Part shown: in pieces, positions 25,308 to 34,105 of the stretch
Position numbering within the stretch: position 1 is the first letter of the stretch
How the letters are laid out: each line of letters starts with the position of its first letter
Assembly: GCF_033949425.1 (NCBI RefSeq)
Contig: NZ_JAXAVX010000005.1
Coordinates: forward strand, 186,001-250,000
Reading direction: 5' to 3'
Length of the DNA: 64,000 nucleotides
From: Patulibacter brassicae
GTDB taxonomy: Bacteria; Actinomycetota; Thermoleophilia; Solirubrobacterales; Solirubrobacteraceae
Program-made: the position numbers and the translations under genes
Notes under the pieces: model-generated
The model's database searches: none
The model's input: only the letters and a program-made list of their open reading frames with translations
Told to the model about the DNA's origin: nothing

Positions 25308-25703
25308 TCAGGCGCCGTCGGGCAGCGCGACGATCGCGTCGACCTCGACGAGCGCGCCCTTCGGCAGCGCCGCGACGCCGACCGCCGCCCGCGCCGGCGA
25401 GTCCTCGCCGAAGTACTCCGCGTAGACCTCGTTGACCTCGGCGAACGTCCCCATGTCGGTGAGGTAGACCGTGGCCCGCACGACGTCCGTCAGCGCGCCC
25501 CCGGCGGCCCGCACGACGGCCTGCAGGTTCTCCAGCGCCTGGCGCGCCTGCCCGGCAGCGGTCGTGCCGACGACCTCGCCGGTCCTGGGATCGAGCGGGA
25601 TCTGCCCGGACACGAACAGCAGCCCGCGGGCGGCGATCGCGTGGACGTACGGGCCGATCGCGGCGGGGGCGTCGGGGGCGGTGATCGGACGGCGGTCGGA
25701 CAT
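25308..25703 (-). CDS. RidA-family enamine/imine deaminase
   Basis: 131 residues from MSDRRPITAP. The catalytic Arg105 (SPARAAVGV) and Glu120 (LVEVDAIV) are present at the positions known for RidA, as are YVHAIAARGLLFVSGQIPLDP and the TVYLTDM segment. RidA hydrolyses 2-aminoacrylate and related reactive enamines or imines produced by PLP enzymes. The start is 3' of an open frame that runs upstream but is not conserved. It lies downstream of the Lcp-like gene on the same strand, 151 bp apart. Confidence 0.95.
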   Translation of the reverse strand: MSDRRPITAPDAPAAIGPYVHAIAARGLLFVSGQIPLDPRTGEVVGTTAAGQARQALENLQAVVRAAGGALTDVVRATVYLTDMGTFAEVNEVYAEYFGEDSPARAAVGVAALPKGALVEVDAIVALPDGA

Positions 25704-25854
25704 CGGGGCTCCTGCGGTCGGGGCGGTCGCGCCGCAGCGCCGGATCGGGACGCGATCGACGCAACGACGCTGCTCATGGTGCCGTGCTGCGCGGCGGCCG
25801 CGGGCCGCGCAGCGGTCGGGCACGGCTCGCGTGGGAGGACGCCGACCTGCGCGA

Positions 25855-27069
25855 TCAGTCGCGGTTCGGGTTGTTCCGATCCGGGATCTCGATGTGGAGC
25901 TCCTGCCCGTCGCCGAGGTACCAGAGGGCACCCAGGCGCAGGACCTCGTCGAAGGCCCAGGAGAGGTGGTCGCTGCCGGGCAGCAGCAGGCCCGCCTCCT
26001 TCAGGCCGACGAACGCCGGCCAGCTCGCCGCGAGGCCGCCGTCCAGCGCGGGGTTGCGCGGCAGCTGCAGCCAGTCGGCGATCCGGTCGCCGAGGAAGTG
26101 GCGGGTCATCGACTGCAGCAGCGGCCGGGAGAGCGCGCCGCCGTCGACCTCGGCGGCGAGGTTCACGAGGATCCGTGCGAGCTCGATGCCCTCGGGCGTC
26201 GGCGCGAGGACCGGGTCGAGGATCTGCGGCGCCTGCGCGTTGGCCGCCGCCCACGTCGCCGGGATGTACTCGTCGCGCACGCCGAGCAGGTGCGCCGCCA
26301 CCTGCCAGGAGTGCAGGAACGCGTCGGCCTCGGCGCCCGAGATGCGCACGCCCCAGGCCTTCATCGCGCGCATGACCGACGTCGGCAGGCTGTGCCACGT
26401 GACGAGCACGTCGCGCTGGCTGATCGGGATCCGCTCGTCCGCCGTCGCGCTCCAGTGCGCCGACCGTGGCAGCAGGTGCCGGACGCCGGCGTGCGCGAGG
26501 CGCGTCTTCACCGCGGTGACGACCATCGACCCGTCGGGACGGAACGCGTTGCGCGCCCCGATGTCGTAGCCGAACTTCGCGGTGCGGGAGATGCGGCGCT
26601 TCATGTCCGCGCCGCCCTTGGAGGAGTAGACCGCGCGCGCCTCGTGCGGGATGACGGTGCTCATCATCCCGCTGACGAACCCGTAGGAGACGCCGAGGTA
26701 CGTCCCGCGGCGCTCGTTGAACGCCACCGCCGCGGCGAGCTTGCGCGTGTCGGTCCACTCGGGCAGACGGCGCGCCTGCTCGAGGAACGCGTGCAGGTCG
26801 GCGGGCAGTCCGGCCGGCAGCGCCTGGCCATTGCGGGTCCAGCCGCGCAGCAGCGCGTTCACCCGCGCGGTCTCGCCTCGCTCGATGACGGCCGCCACGA
26901 CGGGGTCGGCCTCCGGGTCCCACACCTCCCACGGCGGCGTCTGGCCTCCGAGTCCCGCGACGGACTGCGTCGCCGACCATGCCCACGTCGGCGCCGCGGC
27001 GCCCACGACGCCGAGCGCCCCCATCGCGCCACCCGCCTTGAGCAGCTGTCGCCTGCTGATCGATCCCAC
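25855..27069 (-). CDS. Tat-exported DUF2236 oxygenase, MpaB / latex-clearing-protein (Lcp) family
   Basis: 404 residues from a GTG at 27069, which is placed by GGAGGA (27079-27084) 9 nt upstream. A twin-arginine signal follows at once (SRRQLLK, then a hydrophobic AGGAMGALGVVGAAA). The body has the helical DUF2236 fold with VLVTWHSLPTSVMR and HSWQVAAHLLGV, which may hold the haem His. Lcp enzymes are b-type haem oxygenases that cleave polyisoprene outside the cell, but relatives act on other alkenes. The gene stands behind a perfect palindrome and has no other rubber gene near it. Confidence 0.82.
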   Translation of the reverse strand: MGSISRRQLLKAGGAMGALGVVGAAAPTWAWSATQSVAGLGGQTPPWEVWDPEADPVVAAVIERGETARVNALLRGWTRNGQALPAGLPADLHAFLEQARRLPEWTDTRKLAAAVAFNERRGTYLGVSYGFVSGMMSTVIPHEARAVYSSKGGADMKRRISRTAKFGYDIGARNAFRPDGSMVVTAVKTRLAHAGVRHLLPRSAHWSATADERIPISQRDVLVTWHSLPTSVMRAMKAWGVRISGAEADAFLHSWQVAAHLLGVRDEYIPATWAAANAQAPQILDPVLAPTPEGIELARILVNLAAEVDGGALSRPLLQSMTRHFLGDRIADWLQLPRNPALDGGLAASWPAFVGLKEAGLLLPGSDHLSWAFDEVLRLGALWYLGDGQELHIEIPDRNNPNRD

Positions 27070-27118
27070 GGTGCACCGTCCTCCGACGTCGCCGACCTCT
27101 CCGCGGACGACCGTACAC

Positions 27119-27143
27119 GAGACAACGGGTAACATGTTGTCTC
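27119..27143. promoter_or_regulatory. Operator: perfect 8-bp inverted repeat before the Lcp-like gene
   Basis: Arms GAGACAAC (27119-27126) and GTTGTCTC (27136-27143) with a 9-bp spacer; a second palindrome AACATGTT sits across the right half. It lies 50 nt upstream of the GTG start in an otherwise GC-rich region. Known lcp genes are under TetR-type repression (LcpR), and this is a suitable TetR site. No regulator gene is adjacent. Confidence 0.65.
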
Positions 27144-27323
27144 TTTGCATCACCCGCCGCAGGGAGGGGCCCGCGTCCCGATGGAGCCCCGGTCGGTGGC
27201 CTGGACCGGCGCGGCGTCGCCCGCCGATCCGTAGAGTGGGGCGTCCACCTGCGCGCCGCAACGCGCGCGGGACCAGAGCGAACGGCCGACCTGTCACGGG
27301 TCCTGGCCAGAGAGGGGGCACCG

Positions 27324-27518
27324 ATGGGTGCCACCAACCAGCAGACCGGGGTCCGCCCGGTGGAGCACCGGACCGATCGGTCGTGGTGGGAAGGACCGCA
27401 GGTCGCGCAGGCGCGCGGCACGGCGAAGGCACGGGCGATCCGCGCTCGGCACGCCCTCGGCGTCGATCGGCAGGTCGACGAGGTGCTGCGCATGCGCCGG
27501 CACCGCGCGCAGGGCTGA
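27324..27518 (+). CDS. Small basic protein, hypothetical
   Basis: 64 residues, with RSWWEGPQVAQARGTAKARAIRARHA and a basic helix at the end. A purine-rich AGAGAGGGGG stretch lies shortly before the ATG. Codon bias fits the surrounding genes, but the length is marginal and no family is recognised. It lies 42 nt before the TRIC gene, in the same direction. Confidence 0.4.
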   Translation: MGATNQQTGVRPVEHRTDRSWWEGPQVAQARGTAKARAIRARHALGVDRQVDEVLRMRRHRAQG

Positions 27519-27560
27519 GCCCCGCGCCGCGTTCCGGGACGGCTCCCTACTGTCCCGTGC

Positions 27561-28265
27561 GTGGTCCCGACGCCGCCAGCGGCCCTCGTCCTCGCCGACC
27601 GCCTCTCCGCGGCGCTGGCCTCGTCGGTGACCGTGCCGCTCGGGCTCGACCTGGCGGCCGTCGCGGCCGGCGCGGTGTTCGGCGCGCTCCTCGCGCTGCG
27701 GCGCGCGCTCGACATCACCGGGGTGCTGGGCCTGGCGATCGTCGGCGGGCTCGGCGGCGGCGTCGTGCGCGACGTGCTGCTCGACCAGCCGCCCGTGGCG
27801 CTCGCCGACGCCGCGTACCTGCCGACGGCGATCGGGGCGGGACTCGCCGTCGCGCTCGTCGGGCACGCCCTCGCGCGCGTCGACCGGCTGCTGGAGGTCG
27901 TCGACGCGTTCGCCCTCGGGCTGTTCGCGATCGTGGGTGCGTCCAAGGCGCTGGACGCCGGTCTGGGACCGGTGGCGTCGGCGACCGTCGGGGTCGTCGC
28001 GGCGACCACCGGGGGCATCGCCTGCGACGTCCTCAGCGGGCAGCGTCCGCACGTCCTGGGCCCGGGACCGATCTACGCGTGGGCCGCCGTGGCCGGCAGC
28101 GCCGCGTACGTCGCCGTCGACGAGCTGATCGGCAGCGTGCCGTTCGCGGTCGCCGCCGCGATGGCCGCCACGGTCGTCCTGCGGTGGCTCGCGATCCACC
28201 GGGGGCTCAGCACGAAGCCGTTCGCCCCCGCGCCGCCTACAGGACGTCGTCGAGCAGGTAGGTGA
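27561..28265 (+). CDS. TRIC-family (UPF0126/YadS) cation channel protein
   Basis: 234 residues with seven hydrophobic helices and two copies of the family repeat: FGALLALRRALDITGVLGLAIVGGLGGGVVRDVLL and FAIVGASKALDAGLGP...GGIACDVLSG. The paired GG motifs and the Arg-Asp after them are diagnostic. Prokaryotic TRICs form trimers with a pore in each subunit, conducting K+ or Na+, or in some cases linked to amino-acid export. The GTG start is 7 nt after TACTGT (27548-27553), predicting a leaderless mRNA. The last 29 bp overlap the 3' end of the convergent hydrolase gene. Confidence 0.92.
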   Translation: MVPTPPAALVLADRLSAALASSVTVPLGLDLAAVAAGAVFGALLALRRALDITGVLGLAIVGGLGGGVVRDVLLDQPPVALADAAYLPTAIGAGLAVALVGHALARVDRLLEVVDAFALGLFAIVGASKALDAGLGPVASATVGVVAATTGGIACDVLSGQRPHVLGPGPIYAWAAVAGSAAYVAVDELIGSVPFAVAAAMAATVVLRWLAIHRGLSTKPFAPAPPTGRRRAGR

Positions 28266-29283
28266 ACGAGCGGCGCTTCTGGCCCCGCGGGTCCAGCAGG
28301 CCGGAGTCCCAGGAGCCGTTGCGGGTGCCCGGCGTCCACGCCGGGTTCGGCTCGGACTGCAGCTGGTAGACGTAGATCCGCTGGATCCGGCTCGCGTAGC
28401 GCTTCGCGATCGTGTGGAGGAAGCGCGTCGCGTCGTACTGGTACCGCTCGCGCGCCACGTCGCCGGAGGCCTTGCGCCGCTGGGCGAGGAACGGGTTGCT
28501 GCGCTCCGACGACGCCTTGCGGCTGTAGACGCCGCCGGACTCCGTGATCCAGACCTTCGATCGCCTCACCGCCGACGAGCGCAGGAAGCGCCCGGTCTCG
28601 GTCGCCTTGCCGTCGTTGACGTCGTTGTAGTTGTTCAGGCCCCAGGCGGGGATCGACCGGCCGGCGGCGCGTCGCACGCGCAGCGCGTAGGCGCCCGCCT
28701 CGCGACCCGACGTCAGGTGGATGTCGCCGCCGAGCAGCGTGCAGCCCGAGCACGACGCGAGCTCGCGCTTCACCGCGCGGTAGAGCCGGCCCAGCGCCTC
28801 CGGCTTGCCCCGGAACGGGCCGGTGAGGTTCGGCTCGTTGAAGAGCGAGAAGTCGCGGACCCACGGGTACGTCGCGCGGAAGCGGCGGACGTCCTGCACG
28901 AACCGCGTCGTCGACACCGCGTTGCGCAGGGACCGCGAGCCCGACGCCGTCACCCAGAACGTCACGAGCGGCCGGACGCCGGCCGCCCGCGCCGCGGTGA
29001 GCCAGGCGTCCAGCAGGGCCGCGTGGTAGCCGAGCGTCGGCGAGTCGCGGTAGCGCAGCGCGTCGTAGCGCACGACGTAGCGCGCGGTGGAGAGGCCCGC
29101 TGCGCGCAGCTCCCCGAACGCCGGCTGCGCGAACGTCGTCGCCTTCTGGTCGGCGAGGCCCCAGGTCGTCGCCCCGGCGGGCGCGGCAGCGACGCCGGCG
29201 GCCAGGACGACGAGCGCCGGGACGGCGCCGCGCAGGGCGCGCCGGCGGGTCGCGGGACGGACGGGAGCGGCTGAGCGGGGCAT
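28237..29283 (-). CDS. Secreted glycoside hydrolase-like (TIM-barrel) protein
   Basis: 348 residues from MPRSAAP. Signal peptide: basic start, hydrophobic core at 18-35, AxA-type end near 38. The barrel carries FSLFNEPN with the acid/base Glu150 and VWITESGG with the nucleophile Glu248, the two-glutamate arrangement of clan GH-A enzymes (GH5/GH39-like). Glycan substrate unknown. It should work outside the cell or in the wall. The end overlaps the TRIC gene by 29 bp on the opposite strand. Confidence 0.82.
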   Translation of the reverse strand: MPRSAAPVRPATRRRALRGAVPALVVLAAGVAAAPAGATTWGLADQKATTFAQPAFGELRAAGLSTARYVVRYDALRYRDSPTLGYHAALLDAWLTAARAAGVRPLVTFWVTASGSRSLRNAVSTTRFVQDVRRFRATYPWVRDFSLFNEPNLTGPFRGKPEALGRLYRAVKRELASCSGCTLLGGDIHLTSGREAGAYALRVRRAAGRSIPAWGLNNYNDVNDGKATETGRFLRSSAVRRSKVWITESGGVYSRKASSERSNPFLAQRRKASGDVARERYQYDATRFLHTIAKRYASRIQRIYVYQLQSEPNPAWTPGTRNGSWDSGLLDPRGQKRRSFTYLLDDVL

Positions 29284-29451
29284 GGCGATCGCGGAGGTCG
29301 TCGGGAGCGCGGACGGGCGTGCGCGGCGGAGCGTCGCACACCGCGCGGCGCACGCGCGACGCCTCAGGACCAGGATCGGACGACGCCCCTCGGCCACGCG
29401 TCCAGGGGACCCGGCCGGCCCGGTCCCGCGTGGACCCGCTCGGTCGGGCCG

Positions 29452-30594
29452 TCAGCCGGCGCGGTCCAGCCCCGGCGCCACGAGCCGCTTGCCGCCCGTC
29501 CCGGTCCGCGCCGAGGCGGCCAGCTGCTCGGGGTCCAGCAGCGCGCCGAGCGGGATCGACGTGTCGTACTCCGTGCGGAAGGTCGTGCCGAGCTCGGCCA
29601 GGACGCGGGCGCGCATCGCCCCGGCGGCCGCGGGACCCAGGCGCTGCAGCGCGCGCATGAGGAGGAAGCCGCCGACGCTCCACGTCATGCCGATCGCGCG
29701 GTGGATCTCGGTCGGCGAGCGGTCGAGGCTGCCGTAGACGTAGACCTGCTTCGGCACGTCGGTGCCGTACGGCGACCACGGCTGGTCGAGGCGGTCGCGG
29801 GCGGCGCGCTCCATCGCGCCGAGGATCCGGCTGGCGAGCCGGCCGCCGCCGACGGCGTCGAAGGCGAGCGTGGCCCCCGTCTCGGCGACCGCCGCCGTGA
29901 GGGCGGCGTCGAAGCCGTCGGCCGACGAGTCGACGACGTGGGTGGCGCCGAGATCGCGCAGCAGCGTCGCCTGGGCCGGGCTGCGCACGACGTTCACGAG
30001 CTCGACGCCGTCGGCGAGGCAGATCCGCACGAGCATCTGCCCGAGGCTCGACGCGGCGGCGGTGTGCACGAGGGCCGTGTGCCCCTCGGCGCGCATCGTC
30101 TCGACCATCGCCAGGGCGGTGAGCGGGTTGACGTGCATCGCGGCGGCGTCCTCGTCGCGCACCTCGTCGGGGAGGATCGCGACGTCGGCGGCCCGCACCA
30201 CGCGGAAGTCCGCCCACATGCCCCCGGCGAGGGCGGCGACCCGCCGGCCCTGCAGCTCCTCGGCGCCCGGGCCGCAGGCCACGACGGTGCCCGTGCCCTC
30301 GTTGCCCAGGCGGAGCGCCAGGCCGAGGCGCTCGCGCACGTGGGGCAGCACCCGCGGGTCGAGCGCGGCGCGCAGCTCCCGGCCGTCGCGCTCGAGTCGG
30401 ACGCTGGACGGGTCGGCGGGCCCGAGCAGCACGCCGAGGTCCGAGGGGTTCACCGGCGACGCCGAGACGGCGACGAGGACCTCGCCGTCGCCGGGCACCG
30501 GCACCGCCTCCTCGGCGATCGCGACCCGCAGCTCCCCGTCGGCGGTGATCGTCGACCGCACCACGCGGCCGCTGGACGGCACGGACGTGCTCAT
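29452..30594 (-). CDS. Quinone oxidoreductase-like (zinc-free MDR) NADPH dehydrogenase
   Basis: 380 residues. A GroES-like start contains SASPVNPSDLGVLLG, the N-PSD signature of zinc-free quinone oxidoreductases, followed by a nucleotide-binding fold (ALVHTAAASSLGQMLVRIC, then VVRS) and DAVGGGRL. Catalytic zinc cysteines are absent. It likely reduces quinones or activated alkenes with NADPH. The ATG lies 6 nt after a minus-strand TACGGT (30601-30606), so a leaderless transcript is expected. It follows the LuxR-type regulator on the same strand. Confidence 0.88.
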   Translation of the reverse strand: MSTSVPSSGRVVRSTITADGELRVAIAEEAVPVPGDGEVLVAVSASPVNPSDLGVLLGPADPSSVRLERDGRELRAALDPRVLPHVRERLGLALRLGNEGTGTVVACGPGAEELQGRRVAALAGGMWADFRVVRAADVAILPDEVRDEDAAAMHVNPLTALAMVETMRAEGHTALVHTAAASSLGQMLVRICLADGVELVNVVRSPAQATLLRDLGATHVVDSSADGFDAALTAAVAETGATLAFDAVGGGRLASRILGAMERAARDRLDQPWSPYGTDVPKQVYVYGSLDRSPTEIHRAIGMTWSVGGFLLMRALQRLGPAAAGAMRARVLAELGTTFRTEYDTSIPLGALLDPEQLAASARTGTGGKRLVAPGLDRAG

Positions 30595-30615
30595 CCAGCG
30601 ACCGTAGCGCGGCGG

Positions 30616-32853
30616 TCACAGCAGGCGCCGCGCGCGGGCCACCGCGACGGCGTCCTCGCGGCTCGAGACGCCGAGCCGGCGGTAGATCCGCCGCACGTGC
30701 GTCTTCACGGTGTTCGGCGAGACGTAGGAGTCGGCGGCGATCTCCGCGATCGACCGGTCGCTCGGCAGCCGGCGCAGGACCTCGAGCTCGGCGGGCGAGA
30801 GGTCGGTGCCGTGCAGCTCGTCCTCCTCGCGGTGGCGGACCGCCCGCTCGAGCTCGCGCAGCTCCTGGGCGTGCCGTCCGACGTCGCGGTACCGCGCCGC
30901 GATCGCGCGCGCCTGGCCGGCCGCGTCGCGCGCCTCGGGCAGGTCCCCCTCGGCGAGGGCGAGGCGCCCGCGCGCGACGAGGCTCGCGAGGTGGTGGACG
31001 CCGTCGGGCGCGCGCCCCGTGCAGCGCACGACGTCCTCGAGGACCGCTCGTGCCTCGTCGAGCTCGCCGGCGGCGACGAGCGCGCGGCCGAGGGCCCGGT
31101 ACGCGGGCGCGAAGGCGACGGACGTCGCCTCGCCGGTCCGCTCGGCGATCGCGACCGCCGCGCGCGCCCGCTCGACCGCCGCCTCGCCGCGACCGGCGTC
31201 CGCGTCCAGCAGCGACAGCAGCGCGAGCCGCCACGACTCGGCGGCCGGGTCCCCCCGCACGACGAGCTCCGGGCGCACGAGCTCGCGCGCCTCCCGATCG
31301 CGCCCGGCGAGGCGCAGGACGATCGCGTGGAGCGTGCGCGCGTGGAACAGCGTCGCCGGGTCGGCACGGGCGTGCTCGAGCGCGCGCGGAGCGACGTCGA
31401 GCGACTGCCCGACGTTCCCGGCCAGCGGCGAGAGCAGCGCGAAGTCGACGATCGGGGCGAGCTCCGGGAACGCATCGCGGTCGGCGGCGAGCCGCTCGAC
31501 GTGCTGCCACGCCGTCGGCGTCGCGTGGACCAGGGCGTGGTGGGCGGCCGAGAGCGCCTCGACGACCGGATCGGGCCGCCCCGCCGGGAAGCGCTCGAGC
31601 AGGCGCCCGAGCGCCGGCAGCTGCTGCGCGCGCAGGAGCACCGGCCAGCCGGCGAGCAGCAGCTCGGCGGCGCGGTCCGTGGCGCCCGCGTCGAGGGCGT
31701 GGCCGACCGCCTCGTCCCACCGGTGCTCGCGCGCGAGGCGCTCGGCGACGCGGAGGTGCAGCTCGGCCGCCAGCCCGGGCGACCGGTCGTCGAGCCGGCG
31801 GCGCAGGACGTCGCGCAGGAGCCGGTGCTGCCGGGGCGCCCGGCCGGCCCCGCCGTCGGTGACGAGGTGCGCGCGCCGCAGCTCGCGCACGAGCGGCGCC
31901 GTCGGGACGTCGTCGTCGAGCACGGCGGCGCAGAGCTCCGGCTCCAGCCGCTCGAGCACGGAGGTCCGGCGCAGGAGGCCGGCGACCGCCGGCGACGAGG
32001 GCGCGACGACCTCCTCCACGACGTACTCGCCGATCGCCTCGTCCGCGTCGACGACGCTCGCCAGGACGCGCGCGGGATCGTCGGTCGACCGGAGGGCGCG
32101 CCCGGCGAGCGCCAGCCCCGCCGGCCACCCCTCGACCTGCTCGTCCAGGCGGTCCAGCTCCTCCGGCGACAGCGCGAGTCCGAGGCCGGACGTGAGGAAG
32201 CGCTCGGTCTCGTCCCGTCCCATCCGCAGCTCCCCCGGGCCGATCTCGGAGACGACCCCGTCGACGCGGAGCCGGCCCAGGGGGAACGGGGGCGGCGTGC
32301 GCCCGACGAGCACGACGGGCAACGCGGGGGCCACGAGGGTCGCGACGGCCGCGAGCACCGCGTGGGCGTCGGGCGCCGTCACCTCGTGATGGTCGTCGAG
32401 CACGAGCGCCACCGGTGGACCCGCGCGGCGCTGCAGGCCGTTGGAGAGCAGCGGCACGACGACGTCGACCGGGTCGGCCCCGGCCAGGAGCGCGGGGCCG
32501 GCCTCGGCGACCGCCGCCTCGTCGTGCTGCCCGATGGCGGCCAGCAGGTGCGCCGCGAGCCGGACGGGATCGTCGTCGCCGCGGTCCAGGCGGACCCAGG
32601 CCACCGGACCGTCCGCGGCGCGGGCCCACGCCGCGACCGCCGTCGTCTTCCCGTATCCGGCAGGGGCCGCGAGCACGGCGAGCGGGCGGCCGGCCGCCGC
32701 GGCGATCCGCGCCGAGAGCGCCGGGCGCGCGACGTCGTCCTCGCGCCTCGCGGGCACGCGGAGCTTCGCCGCCACGATCAGTGGCGCTGCGTCGGGGGTG
32801 GCGGTGGTGAGGAGCCGCTGGAGCGCTGCCCGCTCGGGCGTCGTGCGGGTCAC
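30616..32853 (-). CDS. Large ATP-binding LuxR (MalT/LAL-type) transcriptional regulator
   Basis: 745 residues from the GTG of VTRTTPERA; earlier start codons would add Arg/Pro low-complexity sequence. Walker A is PAGYGKTT (about 64-71), Walker B VALVLDDHHE near 157, then a winged-helix region and a TPR-like helical solenoid. The LuxR HTH is at the end (LSPAELEVLRRLPSDRSIAEIAADSYVS, VKTHVRRIYRRLG). These STAND ATPases activate transcription when bound to ATP and an inducer. It ends 21 nt before the quinone reductase start, so that gene is probably a target or cotranscribed. Confidence 0.9.
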   Translation of the reverse strand: MTRTTPERAALQRLLTTATPDAAPLIVAAKLRVPARREDDVARPALSARIAAAAGRPLAVLAAPAGYGKTTAVAAWARAADGPVAWVRLDRGDDDPVRLAAHLLAAIGQHDEAAVAEAGPALLAGADPVDVVVPLLSNGLQRRAGPPVALVLDDHHEVTAPDAHAVLAAVATLVAPALPVVLVGRTPPPFPLGRLRVDGVVSEIGPGELRMGRDETERFLTSGLGLALSPEELDRLDEQVEGWPAGLALAGRALRSTDDPARVLASVVDADEAIGEYVVEEVVAPSSPAVAGLLRRTSVLERLEPELCAAVLDDDVPTAPLVRELRRAHLVTDGGAGRAPRQHRLLRDVLRRRLDDRSPGLAAELHLRVAERLAREHRWDEAVGHALDAGATDRAAELLLAGWPVLLRAQQLPALGRLLERFPAGRPDPVVEALSAAHHALVHATPTAWQHVERLAADRDAFPELAPIVDFALLSPLAGNVGQSLDVAPRALEHARADPATLFHARTLHAIVLRLAGRDREARELVRPELVVRGDPAAESWRLALLSLLDADAGRGEAAVERARAAVAIAERTGEATSVAFAPAYRALGRALVAAGELDEARAVLEDVVRCTGRAPDGVHHLASLVARGRLALAEGDLPEARDAAGQARAIAARYRDVGRHAQELRELERAVRHREEDELHGTDLSPAELEVLRRLPSDRSIAEIAADSYVSPNTVKTHVRRIYRRLGVSSREDAVAVARARRLL

Positions 32854-33058
32854 CGCCGCCGATCGAGGGGGCCGGGGACTGAAGGCCGGAGCATCACGCC
32901 GTTCTACCCGCCCTGCGCGATCGCATGCGCGACGCGCCACGGCGCTCTCGCGGAGCGACAGCGCCACCCGACGCGGCGGTCCGGTGCCGGGTGCCGCGCC
33001 GACGGGCATCGCGACGGAGGCCGGGGACCCGGTCCCGGCGCGACCGACCGACGCGACG

Positions 33059-33113
33059 CCGGATCACTCGGGTGATCCGGCCGCGTCGCCCGGCGCCTGG
33101 TCACCCGGGTGAC
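33059..33113. promoter_or_regulatory. Two related palindromes upstream of the first DUF2294 gene
   Basis: CCGGATCAC-TCGG-GTGATCCGG (33059-33080) is a perfect 9-bp inverted repeat; GTCACCCGGGTGAC (33100-33113) is a 14-bp palindrome. Both contain TCAC(T/C)CGGGTGA and their centres are 37 bp apart, a spacing suited to cooperative dimers. The rest of the 376-bp gap 32854-33229 shows nothing else recognisable. Confidence 0.5.
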
Positions 33114-33229
33114 GCGCCCCGGCGACACGGGCCGCGGCCCGCGCGGAGGCCACCACCGACCCCACCGGGGCCGCGATCCCCGGGCGACGCGGTGCGGCCC
33201 GTCCGGGCCGATGGCGGTATGTCCTGGGC

Positions 33230-33607
33230 GTGGCGGACGCGACGGGACCCCCGGAGGAGGCGCGGCAGGCGCGGCGAGCGCCGCTCCTGGAGATCTCCAA
33301 CGGCGTGGTGGGGCTGCACAAGCGCTACTACGGCAAGGGACCGGAGAGCTGCCGCGCGATCTACCAGGGCGACGTCGTGGTGGTCGTCCTGCGCGGGACC
33401 TTCACGCCGCTCGAGAGCACCCTGGTGGAGTCCGGGCGCGCCGAGACGGTGCTGGAGCAGCGACGGGCCCTGCAGGAGGTCGTCGAGGACGAGATGAAGC
33501 TCCTCGTCCGGACCGCCGTCGGCCGCCCGGTCGAGGCGTACCTCAGCGCCAACCACGTCGATCCCGACGCGCAGGTCGACGTCTTCCTGCTCGAGCGGAT
33601 GGACTGA
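33230..33607 (+). CDS. DUF2294 domain protein, paralogue 1
   Basis: 125 residues with the family core EISNGVVGLHKRYYGKGPES, then VVVVLRGTFTPLESTL and a C-terminal AYLSANHVDPDAQVDVFLL. Function in the family is unknown; it is a small cytoplasmic alpha/beta protein. The GTG start is 9 nt after CGGTAT (33215-33220), a near match to the stress promoter hexamer. It is followed 62 nt later by a second copy about 60% identical by eye, so this is a tandem duplication; a third copy is at 38307. Confidence 0.85.
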   Translation: MADATGPPEEARQARRAPLLEISNGVVGLHKRYYGKGPESCRAIYQGDVVVVVLRGTFTPLESTLVESGRAETVLEQRRALQEVVEDEMKLLVRTAVGRPVEAYLSANHVDPDAQVDVFLLERMD

Positions 33608-33634
33608 CCGCCGGGGTCGCGGAGCGGCGCGGAC

Positions 33635-33659
33635 GGGTGCGCGGGCGCTCGCTGGGTAT
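33635..33659 (+). promoter_or_regulatory. SigB/F-type promoter candidate of DUF2294 paralogue 2
   Basis: GGGT (33635-33638)-N15-GGGTAT (33654-33659), ending 10 nt before the ATG at 33670. Confidence 0.55.
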
Positions 33660-33669
33660 CCGACCCTCG

Positions 33670-34050
33670 ATGGCCGACCCCCGCGAGGACGAGGACGAGC
33701 AGCCGCCGGAGGTCCGGCAGACCCCCCTGCTGCAGATCTCCAACGGCGTGGTGGCGCTGCACAAGCGCTACTACGGCAAGGGCCCCGAGAGCTGCCGCGT
33801 GATGTACCACGGCGACGTCGTCGTGGTCGTGCTGCGCGGCAACTTCACGCACCTCGAGACGACGCTCGTCGCCTCGGGCCGGGTGGAGCCCGTGCTGCAA
33901 CAGCGACGAGCCCTGCAGCTCGTCACCGAGGAGGCGATGAAGGCGCTCGTCAGCGACGCGACGGGCCGCGCGGTCGACGCGTTCATGAGCGCGAACCACG
34001 CCGCGCCCGACGCCCAGGTGGAGGTCTTCCTCCTGCGCCCCGAGGGGTGA
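33670..34050 (+). CDS. DUF2294 domain protein, paralogue 2
   Basis: 126 residues starting with an acidic leader (MADPREDEDEQPPE), then the same core: QISNGVVALHKRYYGKGPES, MYHGDVVVVVLRGNFTHLETTL, DAFMSANHAAPDAQVEVFLL. It has its own stress-type promoter motif rather than depending on paralogue 1. It lies 55 nt upstream of phoU, which again has its own motif. Three paralogues within 5.5 kb, with differing acidic leaders, suggest divergence of role. Confidence 0.85.
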   Translation: MADPREDEDEQPPEVRQTPLLQISNGVVALHKRYYGKGPESCRVMYHGDVVVVVLRGNFTHLETTLVASGRVEPVLQQRRALQLVTEEAMKALVSDATGRAVDAFMSANHAAPDAQVEVFLLRPEG

Positions 34051-34070
34051 GGGCGACCGCGGCGCCGACC

Positions 34071-34096
34071 GCATGCACCGCCGTTCGATCGGGTAG
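34071..34096 (+). promoter_or_regulatory. SigB/F-type promoter candidate of phoU
   Basis: GCAT (34071-34074)-N16-GGGTAG (34091-34096), ending 9 nt before the ATG at 34106. Confidence 0.6.
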
Positions 34097-34105
34097 AACG
34101 GGGCG

